Assembly (NCBI GenBank): GCA_942159475.1
Contig: OW804096.1
Span: 11,519,871 to 11,583,870 of the forward strand
Reading direction: 5' to 3'
Origin: Sthenelais limicola
Lineage: Eukaryota > Annelida > Polychaeta > Phyllodocida > Sigalionidae
Length of the DNA: 64,000 nt
Below the pieces are notes generated by a model. It saw only the letters and a list, made by a program, of their open reading frames with translations, made no database searches and had not been told where the DNA came from. Shown piece by piece: positions 11,601-23,600 of this stretch. Both the position numbers and the translations under genes were made by a program. Each line of letters begins with the position of its first letter. Position 1 is the first letter of the stretch.

Positions 11601-14600
11601 GGTCTTCCGTACCCTGTTAAAACTTGAAATCAGAAGTAAAAAGCACAAAATCATGGTCTGTCCCCATCGGAAGCCTTGTGGCAATCGGTCTAGTGAACTG
11701 ATTCAATCGCGTCATTTATATACATCTTATTTGACTTCCAGGCGTATGGCAGACAGGAATTTGGACTGTGTGCCAAACTTTTTACTTTAAAAAAAATGGT
11801 CGATCGTGTTCAACTGGGTCTTAGTTCATGCCATTAAATACATTACGTTTAGGTTTTTTTATTTTTATCTGTATACTAGGAATATTTATTTCAGGCTTAG
11901 AATATAGAATCTCTGGGCTTCCTGGGCGAGCTGGCCATTCACCGAATCACCAATGGCGGAAAGAAAATGAGTTTGGCCCAAGAAATGTCAATTTGGATAT
12001 GTCTTCCAGATCACCCAAACAAAAGAAAATTATAAATATCTGAAATTAGCGATATCTCTAATAAAATATCTCTAATAATATCTCCCACTCCTCTCGCCTC
12101 TTATTTTTAATTGCCTCTCCCCTCCCTCCCTCCCTCCCTCCCTCCCTCCCTCTACCGCGCCTACCCCCTTTCTCTACTTATTCTCTCACTCTCACGACAT
12201 CTATATTATCTCTATCACCTCTCCACCCTTAGTACATACACCTATAGTTCTTCTTTGCGTTCTATCAAAGAGAATACAAATGCTGACTTGTCATTATCAC
12301 CCAGCCCATTCGGTTTACCTCAGCCTCAACAGGATCTCACGACACGCAGCCTATAATCAAGGTTAATGATGTATACTGGCACCTTTCTTCTGACCACTCC
12401 TTGATGGGTATATAGACAGATAGTTAAAAGTGGCATTTCTTTTCTGGGATACTTGATGCTTTGTATGTAGGCATTCGCTGCTGTCATAATTCTATACAAA
12501 TATATATAAACTTTTATTTTCCATTTTTTATATGTGGGTCAGATCTTTTTTTAAAAAAATGTACAATTGGCAGCTGCACACATTTAGTAAATTTGCCTAA
12601 ATTAGGTTGAAATTTGGTCAGTACTAGGTAAACTCGAGTATATTCGGCTTTGCATTAATTGATTCTAGCTTGGTTTGGTTAGGCTGAACTGTATTTTGAA
12701 TTTTATTTCCGTCTGAAATTTGGGTTATTTGAGAGAATTGATGAAGGTGAATTGTACATTTTCTGGCGATTTCACCCATATATATTTGTATAAAATTATG
12801 AGATAAAGAGCAAATGCATACTTATAAGGCATCAAGTATCCCAGAAAAAAAACACTTTTAACTCTGCGTAGCAGAATGTGGTGAAACCGGCCTTGATTCT
12901 CTGTATCTGTAGTATTTATTTTATTTTATTAGTTAAATATATTATTCACAATTGTTTTCCGTTATGAAAAATAATGTATTTTGATTATCTGATTCTTTAA
13001 TATCTAGTTTTCACAATTATTGTTATTTACTCAAATATTGTTACTTTTAAGTATATTTTATGAAGAAGTACAATTCACCTTCACCAATCCTCTCAAAAAA
13101 AAAAAATTTAATTAAAGAAAATGAGGTTCAACATACAGTTCAACATAACCGAACAGATATTTTTAATCAATGCAATACCAAATGTCATCTATAGTCATCA
13201 TTTCCAGCCTAATTTAGCTCGCACACCAAAAGACTTCTCTCAATGTCATATCAGGGCGGGAGTGGAAATGTGTCCGGATTAAAGAACTACCACTTTAAGA
13301 GAACATAGGGAGCTTTCTTTAGAAAAAGGGAAAAAAAGAGAACATAGGGAGCTTTTAAATTGAGTCGAATATATAATATACATTGAGTTTTTATAATACA
13401 GTTACATGGAATAGGCCAATAAATTCTAGTGTAGGCCATTTTGCCATTAAAATTAAAATTACAGCAAAGTTTGACAAAATTTAATTACATTTACATTTAC
13501 ATTCAGTTATGTGAGTAAGAGTCAGATTTTCAGAAAATGCACAATCTACAGTTCTAAACATCTACCAAATTCTGCTAAACTAGAGTGAAAATTGATAAAT
13601 ACTAGGTATATCTGAGTATATTCTGCATTGTATTCATTCAATAAATCTGTCTGGTTATATTGAATTGTATTTTGAACCAAATTTTATTCTTAAATTTGGG
13701 TTATTTGAGAGGATTGGTGAAGGCCAATAGTACATTTTCTGAAGATCTGGCCCTTATACATGTTATTCAAGGCATAACATGGTATCAATATCAGCAATAA
13801 AACATGTTAACCTGTTAACATCACCACCTGTACATGTATTGAGGCATTGACATGGGTGGTATCACTGTACCATCGTGGTCCTGTCTCGGTATTCTCAGAA
13901 ACGTTCTGTGTCTGAGATCATATAATGTCAGTCTGCGGTAATGCCCTATGACTTAACTGCCAGGTAATTTCCCCCCACTCTGTCTCCAGTTCCGCAGAAT
14001 TTGTTCATGCTTGGGCGGTCCTGCGTTTTATGGGTCAGATCGTCGGAAAACGTACACTCAGCAGCTTTGCACATTCTGGAAATTCTGCTAAATTAGGCAG
14101 AAAAACTATAAATACTGGGTAGATCTAGTTACATTTGGCGTTGTATTGATTGAGAATATCTGTGTGGTTATGATGAACAGTAATCTGAACACCATTTCTG
14201 TCTTGAATTTGGGTTATTTGAGAGGATTGGTGAAGGTGAATTGTACATTTTCTGATGATCTGACACTTATAATGCCTCTTGGCGCCGGGTAACGGTTCAT
14301 GTCTTGTGGTTGAAGGTAGAAAGGATTGCTAGTCTTTAAGATGTATGATAGAATGCTTTCTGCCATAACTTCCATTCATATTGTCTTTAATTACCTGTGT
14401 TTCTGTGTTTGTGTGCCAGTGTGATAAGTTCTTCACACACCCAGGGTGATATGATATGGGACAGGTCGCCAGAGAATGTACAATTCTCATTCACCACTCC
14501 TTTTAATAAACTGAAACAAAGGCTTATATTAGAGCAATTAAGGAAATTGACACATACTGTCCCTTCTGTCTGAACTGTAATATGGAAAATAAAATATCCG

Positions 14601-17600
14601 TTGTTCAAAAAAAAATTTATTTAGTCGGTTTTGCTGAGAAACCAGTTTTAATTCAATCATGTATAATCTATATCGAAGAAATCTGAGAACGTAGGAAACT
14701 TATGTTTATTAAAACTATTTCATTGAATGGAGTATTGTACCTGCACCCGAAGGTACAAAAGTGCACATATCAACATAAACACTCTTCTAGGTGACTGAGC
14801 GTGACTCAGCATATTCCCTAAATAAGGAAGTTTTTTTAGAAAAAATAAAAAGATAAATCAGGTTAGCCTCGCCACCTGTAGAAAGCATGAGGCCCTGAGT
14901 ACGGCAGATTGTTTGATTTATTAGCTTGATTTATTATAGCCTTTGATGGGTTATTTCAAATCAAGTTTTAGATTATTTTACGGAACTAACAGTTAATTAC
15001 AATGTGTAGTTCCCCATTATTCCCTATGAGACTTTCCTATATTCTATTCTCTAGAAAAGGTAACCGCGGGAAAACATGGAATTTAATTCCATAAGCTTGT
15101 CGACCCTTTTGTCACATTTATTTCGTAATTATGTATCTTTAGTGATGAATAAACAATTTTCAAATCAAATGTAGCTTGTGCAACGTTGAAATATATGTGT
15201 CGAGCCTCGCCGTTACTGAATTAGTAATAATAAATTAGTAATGACCCTTGAGTTGCAATACTAAATGAATAAGATTATAATTTATTGATGAGAAAACTGA
15301 ATATCCGATATTATATGACTACAATAATTATTTGTTCTTTTTCAGAATTTCTCCGAGGCTATTACTAAAGATGAACACATGGCAATCGCTTACTATGTGA
15401 GGGGATGCATCCACTTCAAAGCAAAAAGGTATGTTTAGTATGCCCAGTATATTCCATCAACACATGGGTCAGATTTTCAGAAAATGTACAATTCAACATC
15501 GCTAATACTCTCAAATAACCCGAATTTCAGACGAAAATAAAGTTCAAAATTCAGTTCAACATAACCAGATTGTTTGAATCAAGGCAATATCAAATATGCC
15601 CAGATATATATACACATAGTATTGACCATGTTTCTGTCTAATTTGTCAGAATTTACTAAAATTTAATGTGTAGATCTGCTGATTGTACATTTTCTGAAAA
15701 TCTGACCCATATCTCATATTGTTAACAGAATTCAAGAGGCACATGGGTCAAATTTTCTGAAAATGTACAATTCCCCTTGCCCAATCCTCTCAAATAATCC
15801 AAATCTTATAGAAAAATTACATTCAAAATGCAGTTTAAAACTAAGAAAGAGATACTTTTAATAAACACAATATGCCAAAGATACTTGAGTATGCATAGCA
15901 TTTGAAATATTCCACTTTAATTTGCCAGAAGTTACTAAATTTGTATAGCTGACGATTGTACATTTTCTGAAAATCTGACCCACCTACCCACAAGATACCT
16001 GAAAATAAGCATGAAAAACTTCTTTGGAGGCTGTATAGACAGTATAGAAGCTTGTAGTGTAGGCCTATTTATGTTTTTAATCTAGATAGTTAGATGGTCC
16101 TGGGTAAGACCATAAAGTGCCTTTCTGTCTCTTTTTTTCTGTCTCTCTCTCCCTTCTTCTCTATCTCTATTTCCTGGGTAAGATCATAAACTAACGCGGC
16201 CAAACTAGCGCCTGACGAGACCTTATAAGGTCGAAACCACACAGAAACCCCATGTGATGTGACTGAAAACATTATATTTTATTATAATCTCATACAGTTC
16301 ATCAAATTACTCTGATCTAATTCTATAGACAGACCGAGTCCTACGGGACTCACTTGACCAAACCCGAGTTGTTGCAACAACGCGGATGAGGTCACAATCG
16401 GGGTTACCACACTCACTAAGCAACAACAACAGTTGCCCAGGTGAGCTCAGGTAGAACGTTCGTTTCTGAGGCCCAGCCTCAGTTGTGGTAGCGCTATCCA
16501 GGTGAAACACACGTCCCACCTAAGATCATAAACTATCTCCCTCTCAGCTCTCCCGCCCTTGATAGAACCTTTATATGTGTTGATAAGGGCGTAAAGCAAC
16601 CAATCTCACTCACTCACTCTAGATAGTTAGAGGTTCTTCCCCGTTCATTTACTATCGTTTTCAGTATTCGTGGAATGGTTGTCTAATATGTGTCATACCT
16701 TTGTAATTTTGTAGATATCCAAAAGCTATCGAAGATTTCAAATCATGTCAGAATCGCTTCCGAAGCAGATCTGTCATTGACTACAGTCAACTGGGTCTCA
16801 AACATAAACTCTATTTGTGTGAGGTAGGCATTTTTTTATTTATTTAAAAACATATATTATTTAATGGTGTTTTGAATCTTAGTTCAATGGAATGATGTAC
16901 TTACAGTACTTGTATATGCTGATGAGGTGTATATGCTGATTGGTTGCATGATTTTAACCATGATGATATAATTTAATGACAAAAGAAAAATTTGTAATGT
17001 TGCATATTTTATACACTCATCGTAAAATTATACATTTTATGTACAATGATCGTAATTCAAATACAGTCACATCTCCCTTAACCACAAAATGCCATTAAGA
17101 TCCCATTATGACGCCTACTCCAGGGCCAGGAAATCCATTAGCGCAGTAGGCGTCCAATCACTGACATACCATTCTGATCTGAGAGGCTGTACGCCCATAC
17201 TGTATAACTATCCCATGTATTACATAAACATATATTACTTCATACAAAAATATAAAGAAAATAAATTCATACCGTATTTAGTTTAATAATATATAATATT
17301 TGATTTTCTATAAATATTTATCTGAGATGATGTAAATATTGCTTTACACAATATTCATTTGACTCTTCAATTCAATTGAATTCAAGAATTCTTTTTTGTA
17401 TTTGGTCTCATTAAAATGCGGTTATTCAACTTTCTAAATATATAGACAATTGCCTAGATAGTTCTTCCGTCGAGTGCCTGAATCTTGATGTGTCCGTGAA
17501 TTATGTTACAGAGTTTCATCGTGAACGTAAAATAAATTATAGATTAACAACAAGTGAAGGTAAAATTATATGAGATGGTAAGATGAGAGAATCAACATTC

Positions 17601-20600
17601 ATGGCACATGAAGTGGTTAATGAAGTAGGAAATAATTACATATACAATGCTGTTGGCGTTTGCAGAGGGTGTCAAGAGGTATAGTAGCCTCTGACGTGCT
17701 GTTTTAAATTTAGTTACAATATTAGGCAAAAAAAAAAGATAGGTGTGTTTCCGATTTACACCCCCTACCTAGAAAAACCTTACCCTTTTTTTACCATACC
17801 TAATTTATTAAAAATCATATCTTACTTTTTGGGGACTTTTTGACAAAAAAAACTTATAAAAGCAGGAAAACGGGTTTCCTAACCCGGAACTGTCAAAAAG
17901 GACATTTCCCATGTTTAAAACAACTATTGTTATGAAATAGACATTTTTTCAGTTCCTGGGAGATGGTTTCCAAAAAAAAAATTAAAAAAAAAAAAAAGTT
18001 ACCACCCCCCTACCTAGTTTTCAGCCAGATAAATCGGAAACACACCTATTTTTTTTGGGGCCTTAAGTGGACAATGTATGAGAATATCACAATATAAAGA
18101 TATGATTTATTTCAGGCGGAGTATAATATAGGTGTATGTGAGAGCCGACTGGGGAACTTTAACACTGCTGCAGAACATATTGGCATTGCTAGTCGCTGTA
18201 AGGTGGAGCTGCGGCATAGATTCATGAAGGATTCCCTAGAACTGGTCATGGTAAGATGAGAATCAAATCGTACTGCAATGTCTTACCTTTGTATATTAAA
18301 TTAGTTGAAGAGACTAATGGGGCGAAGGGTCCTGGGTATGACCATAAAGTGCCTTTCTGTCTCTTTTTCTCTGTCTCTCTCTCCCTTCTTCTCTATCTCT
18401 ATTTCCTGGGTATGATCATAAACTACCTCCCTCTCAGCTCTCCCGCCCTTGATATAACACATCAAAGTGTTGATAAGGGCAGGGCGTAAAGCAACCAATC
18501 TCACTCACTCTATAGATGTTCAAGGAGACAGTAAAAAAGATTTGTTCTAAGTCATTTGAGACTAGGAAAGTAATTTGGAACATTCCTGACCCAACTGAGT
18601 TGATTTGATATTTATTTCTACTTTCTGATCTTCTGAGTCGATTGTCGATGCCTAGAAATTGACCCTTGTACAGTTCTATTTTTGTATGTCGAACTCAGTG
18701 ACACAGTCCAAGGTTAGGGTTTTTGCAAATTTGTTATCACTGTAAACTCCAAGTATTTGAGTATCGCTTTTCCTATTATTTTGTCTTTTGTAAATGTAAA
18801 CCAGCTTGTTCTGAGAATAGTGTATTACATAATGCTCAATGCTGAATAAAATATTTAAAAATATTTTACAGACTCAGAGATGCAAGTCTTCAGTATTTGT
18901 ACTGAAATCAGTATGTTTGAAAACTTTAAAAAGTTGTTAAATATTGCCCAAATTACTAAATTTCGTCAGAATAAAAACATCAATGGTTTATGTTGACAGT
19001 GACTAATTGATGAAACATGATTATTAATGAAAAGTGGTTTTGAAAAAAACGAAATTAATGTTACTCGGAAATTAATCTTACTCTCTGTATTTAACCAATC
19101 TTTAAAGTGTCTTTCCATACAATCCCACAAGTTGTTCACCTTACTGCTTATCAGGGAAGTCTCAAAATATTAAAATATTTCTTTGATAGAAAGGAGAGTT
19201 GCCTGAATTGGCTGAGGTTCCTCGCGATGCTATTTATAGACCACCGAAAGGAAAAGTTGATAACATGGAGAAACGAGATTACCTTGGCAAGGCAAAAGTA
19301 AGTATTATTCTCGCTACAAGGAAGTAAGTTTTATCTCAGATTCATTTCTCCCAACTGTCTCAATGACTGCTGAACACACATGTCTAAAATGGGATTTCAA
19401 TTCGAGATCATATTTTCCACTTCCACTTAAAGATGCTCGTTCATCAGTTAACGGTGATTTCTCTCTGATGTTGATGTGTGGGAGAAGGAATACCATTAGT
19501 CCCTGTTAAAAAACCAGCTGGGCCATGGGGTCGGCTCGCCTCCCTCGACCCAATTTGGGGGAAAGTTCCTCCTGTTTTAGCTTTAATCCTTGGTATTTCT
19601 TTTACCACATACAGTTAAGAGATCAGGTAGCCGACGTTAACGAACCTCTTAAATGACCCAATCATCTGGCTCCCCCCCCCCCCCCTTCCCTCTTCCACCT
19701 TCCACCTTCCCTGTTAAGGAATCCGGCGCCAAACTATACCAAACTAGTTACACATACTCACTTATGTTGTTGGTACTTTTATTTATCAAGGGATACTATC
19801 GGCAGGTCTAAACTCCCAACATTTAGGGAGGATTTCAAGCCCTGCCGGACAAAGTGGTGTAACAAACCACCAACACATCAACAACATGAGGGTGGCCCTT
19901 ACTTCTTATAATTTAAATATCATTAGTTATATATCGATGCAATATGGAGCTCCAGCGGTGCCACAACGCTGAACACTAGAATGCCCCAATTAAGTGGGCA
20001 ACAGACTTAGGGACGCGACTTGTTGGCAAATGTTTTCAAATATATAAAATAATAAACAGCCATTATTCAAGATAAATATGAGCGATTTTTATAATCGTAT
20101 AATATTAAACAAGGACATCGAGAGGAGTTACCTTCATACAGAGTCTTTTTCCCCAATTTTCCTTAAAACAATTTTCCTGATTTGGTAACAGTGGAATGAA
20201 TCACTTTAAATAATTCATATTCCAAGTTCTTGCACAAATGTTTTTACATTTCCACCATATTTCCACAAAAATATCTTTGTTTGTGGATACACAACATTAC
20301 CACACGATCCAATTTAGTATGTTGATATGGATCTTGTTACCCGACATTCCAATCATTATCCACTTTGGCCCATGACAATAAAATTTCCCACTTTTCACAT
20401 TCTCCTTCCTCATATTTCCCATTTCCTCTGTATAATTTAAGTCTTATTAAGATATATTTGATTATGCTGGTAACATATTCTTTCTAAATCTTTAAATTGT
20501 GATATGCTGGACTCTTTGGTGATGTTAATAAGATTTAACATAATTATTTATACCAAAATATTCAAATATATGGTTTTAAGATCTTTAAACCATATATTTG

Positions 20601-23600
20601 AACTTACAAGAATTACAATCCTACATTCGCTAAATCTACACGCAATGTTTTCAATCTTAGAAAGCAAAAATATTGAAATAGTATTGGGATGCTACAAATA
20701 AAAGGTTGCTACATATGGGTGAAATCTTCAGAAAATGTACAATTCGCCTTCAGCAATCTTCTCAAATAACGCAAATTCATGACAAAAATGAGGTTCAACA
20801 TTCAGGCCAATATAGCCAAACCGATTGTCTGAATCAAGGCAATATCAATATACTCAGATATACCAAGTATTGGCCATTTTCCAGCCTAATTAAGCAGTGT
20901 GTCCTAAATGTGTAGAGTTGCCGATTGTACATTTTCTGAAGATCTGACCCACATACTGTTAATAAACCAGTTCTTTTAATATCACTACTCAACATTTATA
21001 AATATTTTTCTAGGTTATTTCTTCTGTGGAGCATGGAGATGGCTTCTCGGGATTCGTTGGGCCCAAAAATGTAAGTCTAATTTTCCATTCTCAAATATTC
21101 AAACATTGATATCTTTTACACATGAATGTTAACAAGCTTTAGAAATTGTGATGAGATGTCTGATTATTATCTATAATGAAACTTGAAAGATTTTAGTGAT
21201 TATTTTCTGACACTCCACCAGGTTAGGCAAAAAGAAAATATAGGTGTGTTTCCGATTTATCTGGCTGAAAACTAGGTAGGGGGGGATGGTAACTTTTTTT
21301 TCTTTTTAGGAAACCATCTCCCAGTAACTGAAAAAAATGTCTATTTTATAACAATAGTTGTTTTAAACAAGGGAAATCTGCTTTTTGACTGTTCCGGGGC
21401 TTTTGTTAGCTTTTTTTGTAAAAAAACATAAAAAAAAGTAAGGTATGGTAAAAAAAAACAGGTATGGTCAACAAAATTTTTAGGTAGCGGAAGGTTTTTC
21501 TAGGTAGGGAGGGGTGGTATTAAAATCGGAAACACACCTATTTTTTTTTCCTTATCAGTGGGTGCGTCCAAGTCTATGGTATTTATACTGAAATCAGTGT
21601 TTTCGAAAACTTCCAAATATTAGTGAGGTTCAGCAAGTCTAACTTATACGTAAACGTATCTGTATCTCTGATATACAAACATGTGTTAAAAGGAAAAAAG
21701 AGGTTCAGGAAAATATGGCGGGGAAAAGGTAACGTAACATATTTCATCTCCCAATGTAATTTTTATACATAAAAATGCGATGTTATTCAGAGAAAAAATG
21801 TACTTCTCTCTCAGACTTGAATTCCCCAATGGAATCTCTGTCACATTCTTCATTAACAAATATCAATTAATCTAAGGAATATATAGCATTGGTATTCCAC
21901 ACAAATGTCCCTACTTATGCAAGTCATCGAAAACTACAAATACATGTTTAAATGACACATAGTCAAAATAGTGATCTTAGCCACTTTAAGGCCACAAGCA
22001 AAATGATATATGCATGAATGAAATCAAAATATAACTTAATGTAATTGTACTTAGTTTCATGACCACATTTATCTGTAAGTCAAGTAATCGAGTAATAAAT
22101 ACTTTATTTGCACTGATATAACAGTGAAATATTCCTTATCTAAACGAGTGTTGTATAAAGAAATGGATCTTTGTAGTATCAGGGAGGTATATCCTAAGAC
22201 CCCCTGGTAAAATAAATCGTTACTCTCTTTGTACAAAGCTGATATAATTTTAAACATCCAGATTTGTAAGCATCCCTCATGTGACACAGCAATTCAATTC
22301 AATTCAATTCAATTCAAGAATTCTTCATTGCGTTTGTTCTTAATTACAATATGGTAGTTCGACAATCTTGATAGACAAGGGTCTAAGAAGTTCTTCCGCC
22401 GAGTGCCAGGCAATATTCCGCCGAGTGCCAGGCAATATTCCTCTCTGAGATATATATGGGTCAGATTTTCAGAAAATGTACAATTGGCAGCTGTACACAT
22501 TTAGTAAATTCTGCTAAATTAGGCTGCAATTTGGTCAATACTAGGTAAATTCGAGTATATTTGGCATTGCATTGATTCTGGCAATCTGTTTAGTTAGGTT
22601 GAACTGCTTTTTGAACTTTATTTTCGTCTGAAATTTGGGTTATTTGAGAGGATTGGTGAAGGTGAATTGTACATTTTCTGAAAATCTGACCCATATACAT
22701 AATAGTACAATTTTAACTAATGACTTGAATTAATTTCAAGATGGTGGAAACGAAGGTAAAACCGGCACCAATAAATACTACCAACCAAAAAGGAATACAG
22801 AATATGAAAGGAACACTGGAAGAACTTATAATGAACACGGTCACCTTGACAACGGGCTCTGCTCCCAACTCACCCAAAACAAGACCCAAGTTTGACCGAC
22901 AAAGATCAAAGGATGATATGGACATCAAAACCAAGCCAGAACGCCCACCGAAGAGCGCCGTTTTGGAGGGAGCGGCAGGAGCCCTAACTAGGAATGGAGC
23001 CAGCCGTCGCCTCCCCCCTCCCCCTAACAGGCCCCCTCCTAAACTAGACCGCAAGCCTCTTCCTCCAGAACCTGGTAAAATACTTTCACTTTTTGGTTGA
23101 TTTATTGGTTAACTTGTTTGTGAGATAAAATACTGGTTCAATAACGAATTGGTTGAAGGAGCCTGGGTATTTTAAGCTCATGAAGATTAACTTTCATTTT
23201 ATGTAATAACTTATATACTCGCTTGGATATCTAAAACAGGGGGGCTAAACTCGGGATCTTCCATGCTGATGGCAAGGGTTATCTAATATCCGTGTAGAAT
23301 TATGAATATAGCAGTGCCTATATCGAGGCAATATTAATAAAGAAGGTGGTAAAGTCAAAGCACGCACAAAGGTCCAACGATTTTGTAGATCGAACTATGA
23401 AGAAGTGTATTTCTCGAAGTATAATCATGTCACTATAGTGGAGATATTTTAGACCCACCTTAAACCATATTATTTTACTCTTTATCATTTTAACATAATG
23501 CTTTCAATAGCAACACAAGGGCAACGCTTGAAAACGTCCGTGTAGGCTATATATCGTATTTCTGTAACTATCTAAATATATTGGTGAGTGAGATTGGTTG

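Larger units (their letters stand above)
5831..15345 (+). other. NCF2 intron 1 (9.5 kb)
   Basis: Donor CAG|GTAAGA, acceptor TTTTTCAG. It holds MITE-A copies, SINE copies with target duplications, a 20-bp minisatellite, C/G-rich simple repeats (a G run near 11590, a CCCT run near 12120) and a GGGATTCGG-rich tract at 11390-11600. The 3' end near 15060-15170 (GTCGACCC, AATAAAC) resembles the LINE tail at 44040-44150. No additional exon is supported. Confidence 0.7.
16095..16617 (-). mobile_element. SINE interrupted by the 327-bp ribozyme element
   Basis: Perfect 14-bp target duplication TCTAGATAGTTAGA (16081-16094 and 16618-16631). The SINE body is split at its ATGATCATAAACT motif by the nested insertion at 16194-16520, so it predates that insertion. 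Confidence 0.85.
19298..21013 (+). other. NCF2 intron 5
   Basis: Holds a C-run (19670-19685), a CCTTCCACCTTCC repeat, a 42-nt near-perfect palindrome at 20561-20602 and a MITE-A copy. No exon is supported. Confidence 0.6.

Noticed and set aside
16307..16519. 70-codon minus-strand frame in the ribozyme element
   Set aside because: It overlaps the predicted structured RNA, has no start context and resembles no protein.
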